Source: Chryseobacterium bernardetii (GTDB lineage Bacteria; Bacteroidota; Bacteroidia; Flavobacteriales; Weeksellaceae). Taken from it: 64,000 nt of DNA. A program made the translations under genes and the position numbers. Location of the stretch: assembly GCF_003815975.1 (NCBI RefSeq), contig NZ_CP033932.1, positions 4,631,501 through 4,695,500 on the forward strand. Direction: 5' to 3'. Below, piece by piece: positions 41,572-51,115 of this stretch (the stretch's first letter is position 1; each line of letters opens with the position of its first letter). The notes beneath the pieces are model-generated. The model ran no database searches, was not told where the DNA came from, and was given only the letters and a program-made list of their open reading frames with translations.

Positions 41572-43917
41572 ATGAAGATTAACTCATACAAAATGGCTAA
41601 AATTACAGCCGCTCTTTTATATTTTTCTTATTCATTATCCTCAAAAGCTTCTGCAGAGGTTCCCTTTATCTCTGAAAACCATTTATATAAGTATTCCCTT
41701 CAGGTACAGCAAAAAGGTAATGTAAGTGGCCGTATTGTAAACGCAGAGGGTAGACCTTTGGCCAATGCACAGGTTCAGTTAACAGGAATAGGAAGTACCC
41801 AGTCAGACAAAGGAGGCTATTTTAAATTTGAAGGGGTAATGTATGGGAAATATGAACTTGTAATTAGCTTAGAGGGTTTTGATAGCATAACTCAATCTAT
41901 TGAAGTGTATGAAGAAAATCTTGAATTTACGGAACCAATTGTTATGCAAGCTGCAGGACATAATTTGGATGAAGTTGTTGTTACTGCGAGCAGATTGGCG
42001 GAACACATTGATGAGGTTCCGTCATCAATAACCTATATTGGAGGTAAAACGCTAGACCAGCAGCGACAGATCAACGATAACCTTCCGTCTATCCTGATGC
42101 AAAAGGTACCCAGTATCTCCCCCAGTGAGGAGAGTCAGAATAATTTTATTGCCAAAATCCGTGGACGAAACTTTTTGGTACTGATAGACGGAATACCACA
42201 ATCTACTCCTTTACGTAATGGCGGACGCGATCTACGCACTATTGATGCCAGTGCAATAGATCATATTGAAGTAATCAATGGTGCAACGGCCATGTATGGT
42301 AACGGGGCTGCAGGCGGTGTAATCAACTATATTACTAAAAAACCGAAAAAAAATAAAAAACTTAGTTCATCCACTTATCTCAATAATTCACTGAGCCTTG
42401 TAAGACCCAACGAAACTTATGGCTACAATATTGCACAGATATTTTCCGGGCAGGTTGGTAAATGGGATTATGTTTTACAGGGTAAAATGGGTCGTACCGG
42501 TGTTATCCGAAGTTCCGATGCAACAATTGTAAGCCCCTTTTATGGGCTGGGTGAAACGCGGTCCTATAATACATTGGCTAAGATCGGATACCAGATTGCG
42601 CCGGATCATCATATAGAGCTGATGGGGAACTATTACAGCAGTTTGCAGGACAGCAAGTATGCAGGCACAACCGGTAAGTTTGGAGAATCACCGGCAGTTG
42701 GTATTCCTTCTGATGCGGCAGCTAATGGTGGCACACCATACAACAAAGCATTACATCTAAAGTATGATGGGCAATATGGAAGAACAGCAGCTAATCTGAG
42801 CTTATACTATGAAGATATGAATACGGTTTTTGAAACTTATAATCAAAACTATTCAGATCATAAAGGGGCCAGACTCAATTTCAATACTCCCTTCCAACTT
42901 GGCACCGCTTCCAAAGTTTCTCTTATTTACGGTATAGACCTTCTGAAGGACCATACGGTACAGAAAACGCTGAAAGACGAGCTGGTAACTCCGGATATGA
43001 ATATGAATAATCTTGCCCTTTACATACAGAGTAAAGTAAATATAGGCACCGACTGGATTTTAAAAGGAGGAATACGTTATGAAAATATCCGGTTTAACGT
43101 TGGGGATCTGACCAAAAACGGTAAACTTACCGTTGGTGAAAATAATCATTCGGATGCTTTTGTATTTAACCTGACAACACGATATAATAAATATAACTAC
43201 CTACAGCCTTTTGCTTCTTTTTCACAAGGATATTCAATTGGTGATGTGGGGCTTATTCTACGCAATGGCGTACCACTGAGTCAGATTGATCCTAAGCCTG
43301 TTGTGGTTAATAATTTCGAATTCGGAGTAAATGGTAAGATGGATATTTGGGATTACCAGCTGACTGGTTATTACAGTACCTCTAAAAAAGGAACTACATT
43401 CGCTGAAACTTCCATACCAGGCAATTACGAACTGAGCCAGGTACCTCAACGTATTTATGGAGTGGAACTTGTTGCTAATGTGAAACCTGTTCAGTGGCTG
43501 ACAGTTGGGACAGTGCTTGGTTATATGGATGGCCGTCAGGATCTGAAAAATGTGGGAGATTTTAAGGATAAGCTGGACAATTCCATCATTTCACCTTTCA
43601 AAATTAATTTAAGTGTTGATGTTAAGCTATCCGAGCAGTGGAATGTTTATCTGCAATACCTGCATCTAGGAAAAAGAGATGTATTTCCCGCTGAAGCATA
43701 TAATTATGGGAAATACCCTATTTCAGGATATAATCTTGTAGATCTGCAAACGAAATATAAGTATCAAAACTTTACTTTCATGTTCTCTGTCAATAATCTG
43801 TTCAATGCTGATTATTATCCGGTTCATGCCGAAGTAAGAGGTGCAACCAATGAAGGACGTTATTATATCAAAGGATCAGGAACTGTGGCCAATCTGGGAA
43901 TACAATTTGATCTTTAA
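41572..43917 (+). CDS. TonB-dependent receptor, probable ferric siderophore uptake
   Basis: The 781-residue protein has a signal region (MAKITAALLYFSYSLSSKASAE follows an initial MKINSYK), a carboxypeptidase-like domain (GNVSGRIVNAEGRPLANAQVQLTG, residues 50-130), then a plug (LDEVVVTASRLAEHIDEVPSSITYIGGKTL; IRGRNFLVLIDGIPQSTPL; ATAMYGNGAAGGVINYITKK) and a 22-strand barrel ending GIQFDL. The combined features resemble catecholate/hydroxamate siderophore receptors such as FepA/IutA types in flavobacteria. No companion transport genes are adjacent. Divergent AraC gene at 40480 may regulate it. Confidence 0.88.
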   Translation: MKINSYKMAKITAALLYFSYSLSSKASAEVPFISENHLYKYSLQVQQKGNVSGRIVNAEGRPLANAQVQLTGIGSTQSDKGGYFKFEGVMYGKYELVISLEGFDSITQSIEVYEENLEFTEPIVMQAAGHNLDEVVVTASRLAEHIDEVPSSITYIGGKTLDQQRQINDNLPSILMQKVPSISPSEESQNNFIAKIRGRNFLVLIDGIPQSTPLRNGGRDLRTIDASAIDHIEVINGATAMYGNGAAGGVINYITKKPKKNKKLSSSTYLNNSLSLVRPNETYGYNIAQIFSGQVGKWDYVLQGKMGRTGVIRSSDATIVSPFYGLGETRSYNTLAKIGYQIAPDHHIELMGNYYSSLQDSKYAGTTGKFGESPAVGIPSDAAANGGTPYNKALHLKYDGQYGRTAANLSLYYEDMNTVFETYNQNYSDHKGARLNFNTPFQLGTASKVSLIYGIDLLKDHTVQKTLKDELVTPDMNMNNLALYIQSKVNIGTDWILKGGIRYENIRFNVGDLTKNGKLTVGENNHSDAFVFNLTTRYNKYNYLQPFASFSQGYSIGDVGLILRNGVPLSQIDPKPVVVNNFEFGVNGKMDIWDYQLTGYYSTSKKGTTFAETSIPGNYELSQVPQRIYGVELVANVKPVQWLTVGTVLGYMDGRQDLKNVGDFKDKLDNSIISPFKINLSVDVKLSEQWNVYLQYLHLGKRDVFPAEAYNYGKYPISGYNLVDLQTKYKYQNFTFMFSVNNLFNADYYPVHAEVRGATNEGRYYIKGSGTVANLGIQFDL

Positions 43918-44148
43918 GCTTTTACGGATAAACAACAGGCCAGGCAAATTTATGATCAGTGGCAAACTCACGGATGAGCTAAGGTATGCCTGACCAAAAC
44001 TCAGCAATAAATAATTTTTGAATACTAACAATATACACTACAATGTATTTGAGATCTTTTTGAAAAGTGGTACAATGCTCCAATTATTAAATCAAAAAAA
44101 TAATTAAATATCCTTATCACATGAATTGGTGGATGATTTCACAGATCA

Positions 44149-45753
44149 TTACTGCACTTCCATTTCTTTTTTCAGGTTCTCAATAAAATCAGATGGGGTT
44201 AGCCCCGTCTCCTTTTTAAAAACAGTCTGGAAAGCCCTGAAACTTGAGTAGCCGCATATTTCAGCCAAAGAACTGATTTTATACCTCCTGTACGTAGAGT
44301 CTTCATAAAGTTTTCTGGTAATATACCCAATTCTGAGACTGTTAATATAATTATTGAAATTTTTGTTCTTATGGTATTTTATGACCTCTGAAAGGTATTT
44401 TGTATTGGTATTGAAACTAACGGCAAGCTTGGCAAGGGTAAGATCTGTTTTGAGATACTTTTCGGATCTTTCAAATTTTGATATCTTATCCAAAAGTTGA
44501 TTGATTGTTTCCTCTGACATTGCTATTGGAGCTCCTATTACTTTTTGTTTATCTTTTTCCTTTCCGGCATTCTTATCTTCAGATTCATTTTTTATTTTTT
44601 CAATGAGTTCATGAAATCTCTGCTGTAAAAGTTTATTTCTTTTCTTCCAATAATACCAAACTCCACCACATCCTATTATGATTGCTGCCAAAAAAATATA
44701 CAAATAGGTTTTGAGAATATTGTTCTTTTCTATGTCTTTTCCTTTTTTAATTGCGTTAGTGACCTTATTTACAGAATGTTTTTCTGCCGTTTTTATACTG
44801 TCTTTCAGTTCCGTAAGAAGCAGACTGTATTTTTTTCCTTCTTCACTATTGTTTTTTGCAAGGTAAGCATCCATCAAAACTTCATAAAAAATTTCCCTGC
44901 TGGCGGGCGAAGAGATTTTCCGTTCTAAATCCAACCCTTTCTGCGCATAAAGGATGGCTTTATCATGATCTTTCTGATCAAAATAAAAATCCCCAGCCGT
45001 CCTGTACAAATTCATTTCATTAAATGAGCTTATCTCTTTGGTTTCAGCAATCTTCAAAGATTTCAAAAGATATTTCTCTGCGGTCTTGGGTTCACCAGGT
45101 TTCATGATCCATAGATAATATAAAGCCAGATTACCCTGTATAGAGGCAATGAGATCATATTTCTGATTCTGGGATACCAGATCACTTTTATCGGAAATCT
45201 TTTCTGCTTCATCCAAACCTTTTAAAAGGCATAAACGTACAGAATCAGACTGTTTTTTACTGTGGTCAAAAAATGATGAATAATTAGAATAGAACAAACT
45301 TCCATAATAATGACGGGCATCATTATTCTTGATTTTTTCCATATATCTTCTTGAAGCCTGATAAGCTTTATGGGAATCTTCCAGAAATCCCAGATCCCCT
45401 AATGAACGTGCTTTCATCCTATACATATTAGAAACATCGTAGGGGGGAGAGTTCTTATTGATGCTGCTTTCCAGATCCGTTGAAACTTCAATAACCTTCT
45501 CGGCATTATCCAATGTTGAATACGTTCTTACCAGCTCTGCGCCTATCCTGAAGGCAATATAATATTTATTATTCTTTGCGATCTTGTAATTTTTTTCCAG
45601 TTCCTGTATTGTATTGTTCACAATGCCAGTGTTATCTATTCCTTTCTGCAACTGCTTCAGTTCTTTTTTTAACTGTTCTTCAGATTTCTGGCTTTTTCCT
45701 AAAGCAGGCAGTAGTAAAGCAATAAAAAATAAAATAGTTCCGTAATATCTCAT
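44149..45753 (-). CDS. AraC-type regulator with TPR repeats and a TM helix (534 aa)
   Basis: The protein has a signal-like N-terminus (TILFFIALLLPALGKSQ), about 300 residues of TPR-like helical repeats, one TM helix (TYLYIFLAAIIIGCGGVWYYW, near 355) and a cytosolic AraC HTH at the C-terminus: LTLAKLAVSFNTNTKYLSEVIKYHKNKNFNNYINSLRI, then YKISSLAEICGYSSFRAFQTVFKKETGLTPSDFI. It is a one-component membrane sensor that presumably reads a periplasmic ligand through its TPRs. An equal-length paralogue lies at 46771. Confidence 0.9.
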   Translation of the reverse strand: MRYYGTILFFIALLLPALGKSQKSEEQLKKELKQLQKGIDNTGIVNNTIQELEKNYKIAKNNKYYIAFRIGAELVRTYSTLDNAEKVIEVSTDLESSINKNSPPYDVSNMYRMKARSLGDLGFLEDSHKAYQASRRYMEKIKNNDARHYYGSLFYSNYSSFFDHSKKQSDSVRLCLLKGLDEAEKISDKSDLVSQNQKYDLIASIQGNLALYYLWIMKPGEPKTAEKYLLKSLKIAETKEISSFNEMNLYRTAGDFYFDQKDHDKAILYAQKGLDLERKISSPASREIFYEVLMDAYLAKNNSEEGKKYSLLLTELKDSIKTAEKHSVNKVTNAIKKGKDIEKNNILKTYLYIFLAAIIIGCGGVWYYWKKRNKLLQQRFHELIEKIKNESEDKNAGKEKDKQKVIGAPIAMSEETINQLLDKISKFERSEKYLKTDLTLAKLAVSFNTNTKYLSEVIKYHKNKNFNNYINSLRIGYITRKLYEDSTYRRYKISSLAEICGYSSFRAFQTVFKKETGLTPSDFIENLKKEMEVQ

Positions 45754-45953
45754 TCAGTTTGAATTCAATAGGTTATTTGTTCAGGTATTTTGTAAATATA
45801 TATTTTTTTTTTAAACAAATTAACCATTATATCATCCTATTCCTTGCTATTCAATCACAAAACCATTAAAGAAATTCATCACTAAAAAATCAGGAGATTC
45901 AAATTTTCGCGTTCAGGGAAACATAGAGATCAGGATATTAATTATCCGGAAGT

Positions 45954-46331
45954 TTAGGCTTTATTTTTGTTTTGCCTGCGAAAGCTTCCGGGTGTCTCGC
46001 CTGTCCGGCTTTTGAAAAACTTTGAAAAATTAGAAGGATCATATGTAAATTTTCTGGCCACTTCAGCGATGGATATGTCTTCTTTTAATAATATTTCTTT
46101 TGTTATTTTTATAATTCTGAAATCGTAGAAATAGCTGGGATGATTTCCAAATTCATGCTGAATAACATTGATAAGATGTTTATGGGAAATTCCCAATTCT
46201 GATGCAATCTGATGCAAACCCATGAAATCTGCCGTTCTTGCAGAAATAACATCGTCTATATGACGGTCTAAAAATTCAAAATATTTCTCTGAAATTTCTT
46301 CACTTCTGCTTTTCTTTTTTCTTCCATTCAT
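45954..46331 (-). CDS. Short AraC-family HTH protein (125 aa)
   Basis: The protein is little more than the two-HTH AraC DNA-binding domain: GLHQIASELGISHKHLINVIQHEFGNHPSYFYDFR, then ISIAEVARKFTYDPSNFSKFFKSRTGETPGSFRR, preceded by a basic stretch (NGRKKKSRSEE). It has no sensor domain. It sits between two AraC-TPR genes on the same strand, 200 bp after one and 439 bp before the other. It may be a partner, competitor or a remnant of a larger regulator; length supports an intact small protein. Confidence 0.85.
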   Translation of the reverse strand: MNGRKKKSRSEEISEKYFEFLDRHIDDVISARTADFMGLHQIASELGISHKHLINVIQHEFGNHPSYFYDFRIIKITKEILLKEDISIAEVARKFTYDPSNFSKFFKSRTGETPGSFRRQNKNKA

Positions 46332-46770
46332 GTTGTTTTTGTTTTTACCTTATCGTCAGGCTGATTACCTTTAAAAATTATAAGAACCTGGAGTAATCAA
46401 ATGAGAAAACTGACGGTATAATTATAAAACATGAACAACTTTTCCCATCTTTATCTCTTGTATTTCGCTCACAGGATTACTGGTCAGTCATTACAATATT
46501 AAGATACAGATGCTTCTCCAACAAATATTACAGGGGATGATTTCTGAATTATTCCAAACAAATTTTATTCTGTGACAGGCGTTTTACAAGAAATAAAAAC
46601 TGATTATCAGGCACATATGATTATCCCTGATAAATACACAAAAAAAATTGTTCTTTACCAGACTTTTTATCAATCATATATTATAAAGTCCAATAAATGA
46701 AAAATGCGAAGCCCTGATGAACTCCGCATTATTACAACTTCTATGCTTTATGGATAAAGTATTATAAAAA
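46332..46770. other. Intergenic region between regulator genes
   Basis: This 439-bp region holds a minus-strand terminator (46703-46730) for the downstream gene and presumably the promoter of the short AraC gene. No other feature was seen. Confidence 0.5.
46703..46730 (-). terminator. Terminator of the second AraC-TPR gene
   Basis: AATGCG pairs with CGCATT, with AG/CT pairs beyond one mismatch, around a 10-nt loop. On the minus strand it runs into a T-run. It is 40 bp beyond the gene's stop codon. Confidence 0.7.
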
Positions 46771-48375
46771 TTACACAGAAACCTTCAGCTGCTCCACAAA
46801 ATAAGAAGGGGTAAAACCTGTTTGCTGTTTAAAAGCATTCACAAAAACCCTTGGGGTAGCATATCCGCATTCTTCTGCCAAATAGGTTATTTTATATTCC
46901 CTATAGATCGGGTCATCATACAGCTTCTTTATGATATAGTTAATACGGAGCTCATTGATATAGCTGGTAAAATTATGATTCTTATAGTTCTTTATGACTT
47001 CCGAAAGATATTTTGTATTGGTTGCAAGGCTGTTAGCCATCCACGTGAGGCTTAAATCTTTTCTCAGATATTTCTTTGAAGCCTCAAATTTCTCAAGTTT
47101 CAGAAGTAATATTTTTACCGTTTCATCTGTAATAGTAACAGAGGTTTTTATATCATTATTATTTTTTTCCGGTGCTGATTCTCTTTTATCATCCTCATTT
47201 TGATGTATTTTAGCAATTAAATCTTCATATTTCTTATGAATAATCTTATTGCTTCTTCTTCGGTATATCAGCATCCCTCCCGTAATAAGGATAAGAATAA
47301 CAAAAGAAATAACGGCAATTCTCTTTATCTTTTTCTCACCATTGCTTTTTGTTTCTGAAATTATTTTTTTAACAGGAGCTTCCACTGCATCTTTTTCCGC
47401 AGAATTAATACTGTCATTTAATTTTGAAAAAAGTTCAAGATATTTCTGTGAGGTTGTATTATCACCAATTCCCAAATAAGATTTTGCTAATACCATATAC
47501 CCCACTCTACGGTTATAAGGCATGCTGTTGGACTTCTCCAAAATCAGCATATTCTCTCCGTATTCTATGGCCTTCCTATAATCCTTTTTCATTTGATAAA
47601 ACTCCTGGAGTGCCTGATATAAATCTATTTTTGTATTGGGAAGCACATCTCCTTTAACTAAATCAAACTGCTTTAAAGCTTCCATAAAATAGAATTCAGA
47701 CAGCTTCACATTCCTGCCTTTATTGTTGTGATCTCTATAATGTATTCCCAGGTTCATATTTATTGATACCAACATATCAATTTTTTTCTCTAAAGGAATA
47801 TTTTTACTATTATCATTTATTTGTAAAGCCTCTTCCCTGCTTTTTTCCAGATAATACAATACTTTTTCATTTGACCTGTCCTGGTAATATGGAGTCATAT
47901 TATAATAAACCAAAGAAGCCTGATAATGTCTCTTATCCGGATCTGCAATAAGTTTAACATATTTTGCAGCAGCTTCATGCTCCTTTAAACTCTCATCATA
48001 CATGCCTAGATCATCATAAGACGCTCCTCTTCTACTGCATAAAGAAGATAAGGTTTCGTAATCTTTCTGGCTGATTGCTAATTCTTTAGCTCTGTTTGAT
48101 ATTTCCAAAGCCTTTTTATAGTCATAGGTGTTGAAATAAAACATCATTATACTGTTTGTTGCATTCAGTTCTCCTTTTTCACATCCTATAGCCTTAGCAA
48201 GGTCATTAGCTTTTTGAAACAATTTGAGCGCTTCTTTATTTCCCCCTTCATTATTAAGAGTAGTTCCTTTCTCAATCAGCCGATCAATTTCTTTATTTCC
48301 GGGACATGAAATTGTTTCTGCACTTACTGTGGAGAAGAAAAGGAAAAACACAAAAAATAAATATATTTTTTTCAT
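46771..48375 (-). CDS. AraC-type regulator with TPR repeats and a TM helix (534 aa), paralogue
   Basis: The layout equals that of the 44149 protein: signal-like N-terminus (LFFVFFLFFSTVSAE), TPR-like repeats (EALKLFQKANDLAKAIG; DYKKALEISNRAKELA; YDESLKEHEAAAKY), a TM helix (RIAVISFVILILITGGMLIY, near 360) and C-terminal AraC HTH (LSLTWMANSLATNTKYLSEVIKNYKNHNF; YKITYLAEECGYATPRVFVNAFKQQTGFTPSYFV). It is also 534 residues long, so the two are recent duplicates by architecture. Its gene is divergent from the 48788 gene and the large adhesin locus, which it may regulate. Confidence 0.9.
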   Translation of the reverse strand: MKKIYLFFVFFLFFSTVSAETISCPGNKEIDRLIEKGTTLNNEGGNKEALKLFQKANDLAKAIGCEKGELNATNSIMMFYFNTYDYKKALEISNRAKELAISQKDYETLSSLCSRRGASYDDLGMYDESLKEHEAAAKYVKLIADPDKRHYQASLVYYNMTPYYQDRSNEKVLYYLEKSREEALQINDNSKNIPLEKKIDMLVSINMNLGIHYRDHNNKGRNVKLSEFYFMEALKQFDLVKGDVLPNTKIDLYQALQEFYQMKKDYRKAIEYGENMLILEKSNSMPYNRRVGYMVLAKSYLGIGDNTTSQKYLELFSKLNDSINSAEKDAVEAPVKKIISETKSNGEKKIKRIAVISFVILILITGGMLIYRRRSNKIIHKKYEDLIAKIHQNEDDKRESAPEKNNNDIKTSVTITDETVKILLLKLEKFEASKKYLRKDLSLTWMANSLATNTKYLSEVIKNYKNHNFTSYINELRINYIIKKLYDDPIYREYKITYLAEECGYATPRVFVNAFKQQTGFTPSYFVEQLKVSV

Positions 48376-48787
48376 TAAGAATTAGTTTTAAAGTAAAATT
48401 TAACATTATAACACACCTTGAAATTCAGCTATCTTTCAGGTCAGAAAAGCTTGTTTTTATAACTTCATTAATATTTATTTCTAAAGATTTTACAATAATC
48501 AACTATCCGGTTACAATATTTCACAAACCATAATGAAATTGATATTTCTTCTTTATAAACCTTATTCATAATTATCATTTGAGCAAATTTAATGAAATAT
48601 AAATCTTGAAAACACAAATACCTATTTGTGAATTTTGAAATTTCACGAAAAAACAACAATAAAACATAATATTCTGATTTTCAATATATATAATTTGTAA
48701 AACAGATAAAAAGGCACATGAAACTTTCCGAATTATTCCTGTATTGAGTTTGTACAGCTATTGTGGTAATCATAATATTGCATCAAA
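48376..48787. other. Intergenic region before the adhesin locus
   Basis: The 412-bp AT-rich stretch separates the divergent AraC-TPR gene and the 48788 gene. Promoters are likely, but only near-consensus -7 elements (for example TATAATTTG with one extra base, 48690s) are seen. Confidence 0.4.
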
Positions 48788-49384
48788 ATGAAAACCGATT
48801 CTGAAAATAACATGATGAACCAACTCTTCTCTCTGCATTCCATTGGAGGGGGAAGATTTTCCTTATTGTTGTTACTGTTGTTCAACTTTCAGATGATCCA
48901 GGCTGTTTGCAGGAATGATGAAACCCCCTCATCAGATATGGCTACTCCATCCACTCCCTTATTCATATCAGAGGGCACTTTGGTTTCAGGAATGGAAAAA
49001 ATATCTATTTCTCACCCGGCAAAGGAAAAAATAAAGAAGAGACTTAAAAGAAAAGATTCATTGGTACCCGGCAAAAGAAAACAGAAGAAAAAAGAAAACA
49101 TTTCTCAGCCCGTTAAAGGCCACAATAAGACAGAATTGGCTTTCAACATAGATAATCAGTCAGAAAAATCCTTATTGGCTATTTCTGATAGCGATATGCA
49201 AATTGTAAGACCCAGTGAGAACACGATGAAATTTCTTCTGTCCTGGATTGAAAACAAACAACTTACCACCATCCACCTATTGGATATTTTTTTGAGAAAA
49301 GATTATAAAAGCCATTTCCTTTCCCATTTAGTATTCTTTCAGAATCTCAACCGCCCGCCGCCATCCTGTTACGGCTATCACTAA
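48788..49384 (+). CDS. Hypothetical protein with one hydrophobic segment (198 aa)
   Basis: The protein has a single hydrophobic stretch (RFSLLLLLLFNFQMIQAVC, residues 24-42), which may be a long signal peptide or an anchor. A basic, low-complexity middle (KEKIKKRLKRKDS, KRKQKKKEN) follows, then a C-terminus ending in a Pro-rich RPPPSCYGYH motif. I recognise no domain. It is just before the large secreted protein locus (283 bp) and may be an associated factor. Reality is likely because the frame has clean codon use and a plausible signal. Confidence 0.6.
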   Translation: MKTDSENNMMNQLFSLHSIGGGRFSLLLLLLFNFQMIQAVCRNDETPSSDMATPSTPLFISEGTLVSGMEKISISHPAKEKIKKRLKRKDSLVPGKRKQKKKENISQPVKGHNKTELAFNIDNQSEKSLLAISDSDMQIVRPSENTMKFLLSWIENKQLTTIHLLDIFLRKDYKSHFLSHLVFFQNLNRPPPSCYGYH

Positions 49385-49666
49385 GAAATCACCAGATAGC
49401 TTTTATAGCGCAAAAACTTCCGTATAGCTCATCCCAATTCGCCGGTTCATCCGAAGCGAACAGGTAAGATCATTTCCTGGCTCCAAGGAAACATGATAAA
49501 GAATATTACAGATAATAGCTTCTATCATGGCTTGTGCCATCATCTAAAACTGAATAAAGTATAATGCAAACTACTGAAAACAACCTTTAAGGCTACAAAT
49601 AAAATACTTGAACGAATAAAAACACATCAGGTCTTATCCTGACATACAATTTAATCCCCTTTTAAA

Positions 49667-51085
49667 ATGAAAAAAAACACTATTCTATTGGCAACGTTCC
49701 TTATCAGCATGAATGCTTTTGGGCAAGTAGGAATCAATACAGCTAACCCGCATCCCAGTGCTTCCCTGGAACTTGCTTCCAACAACAAGGCCCTGTACCT
49801 GAACAGAGTGGCCAATACAACAGCTATTGCCAACCCTCAATCGGGAATGGTGATCTATGACCTCACCGATAAATGTGTAAAAGCATACCAGGGCAATCCT
49901 GCCGGATGGTCAGGATGTATCGTAGGAAGCAACGGACTTACAGGTACTGTAACCAGCCTCAATTGTGCCGGTGCTTATTTTACCCCCAATTATGCAACAG
50001 TAGGACAATCTTATAGCGGAACATTAACCGTTCCCTACACCGGTGGTAATGGTGGAATATATCCTTCACAAACCACTACGGTAAACGGACTTACCTTCAA
50101 CCTTCCCATGGGTGTTTTTGCCACGGGAGACAGCAATGTAGTCTATACTGTCACCGGAACCCCTACCACAGCAGGAACCACTTCGGTAAATGTTACGATT
50201 GGAGGGCAAAGCTGCTCCGGAGCCAATGCCCCCTCACTTACAGTGAATCCCGCACCGGGAAATCCTGGCGGTGTATTGCCCGGAACCGTTACATTGGCAC
50301 AGAACAGCCGATATTGGGTAGCTTCGGCGTATGATAACGACTACTTGCCTTATACCAAACCAACAGCACCTGCCAGCACCGCCGTCATCAATGCAGATGG
50401 CACGCCGGATACTTTGGTGGATGTACAGGGAACCATTACTAACACAGGTATCACAGTATATATCCCGGCTACGGTAACTGGAAGCGGAGGTACCGTAGCG
50501 GCATGGAGCAGCACCACTACCATTCCGGCAAACCTTACCCAGAATGGCGTAGCTACGCAGGTAACATTATCCTGGGCATCACAAACCCTTACAACGGCCA
50601 ATAACAGCATTACGGCTACCATAAAAGCCATTGGAAACGATTTGCTTGCCAAGAAACTGGACATCAATGCAGGGATAGGGAATGATTATTTGGGTGTACT
50701 GTTAGGAGCCTTCCAATATCCGTACAACTCGGCTGGAAATTTCACTACTTACGAGTTGCGCGATATACCCGGTATACCCGACAGAATGTTTGGACAGATA
50801 GACAATGCAGATAAATATGAGCATAACTTCCTTTATCTACCCATACAGGCAGAGGATGGCAAAATCTGGCTGAACAACAATCTGGGGGCTAATTATGCAA
50901 ATGTGGACCATCCAACCTTCAATCTTACCCAGCAGGCAACAAGTACCACAGATGTAAATGCTATGGGTTCTCTTTTACAGTGGGGTAGAAAAGCGGACGG
51001 ACATGAACTTTTAGAAAGAAACATAAGTAATCCTAATTATGGAACTTTTAAAACTGGAGTTGTATATGGGCAGGTAGCAACCTAG
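49667..51085 (+). CDS. Giant secreted protein, N-terminal part (ends at an in-frame TAG)
   Basis: The reading frame from ATG 49667 gives 472 residues. It has a signal peptide (FLISMNAFGQ), the 'VGINTANPHPSASLEL' mature start, an Ig/PKD-like domain (SLNCAGAYFTPNYATVGQSYSG; TVNGLTFNLPMG; GTPTTAGTTSV) shared with the 34136 protein, and an incomplete FISUMP-type domain (GKIWLNNNLGANYA, LLQWGRKADGHELL). The frame stops at TAG 51083-51085 and continues open immediately after it into the 2141-residue ORF. The FISUMP domain is cut short too. So this is probably the 5' part of a broken or chimeric gene, or a readthrough gene. Confidence 0.75.
   Translation: MKKNTILLATFLISMNAFGQVGINTANPHPSASLELASNNKALYLNRVANTTAIANPQSGMVIYDLTDKCVKAYQGNPAGWSGCIVGSNGLTGTVTSLNCAGAYFTPNYATVGQSYSGTLTVPYTGGNGGIYPSQTTTVNGLTFNLPMGVFATGDSNVVYTVTGTPTTAGTTSVNVTIGGQSCSGANAPSLTVNPAPGNPGGVLPGTVTLAQNSRYWVASAYDNDYLPYTKPTAPASTAVINADGTPDTLVDVQGTITNTGITVYIPATVTGSGGTVAAWSSTTTIPANLTQNGVATQVTLSWASQTLTTANNSITATIKAIGNDLLAKKLDINAGIGNDYLGVLLGAFQYPYNSAGNFTTYELRDIPGIPDRMFGQIDNADKYEHNFLYLPIQAEDGKIWLNNNLGANYANVDHPTFNLTQQATSTTDVNAMGSLLQWGRKADGHELLERNISNPNYGTFKTGVVYGQVAT
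51083..51085 (+). other. In-frame amber codon interrupting the giant gene
   Basis: TAG in frame with both flanking open segments (49667 and 51116 share the same phase). Translation across it would read ...VYGQVAT-stop-SFLDASYPEQ then MQVYSAGGSGG. Nothing separates the two ORFs except this codon and ten sense codons. Confidence 0.9.
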
Positions 51086-51115
51086 AGCTTCCTTGATGCT
51101 TCATATCCTGAACAA

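Noticed and set aside
43940..43992. CAGGCA...TGCCTG hairpin after the siderophore receptor
   Set aside because: A 6-bp stem with a 40-nt loop and no T-run is too weak to call a terminator.
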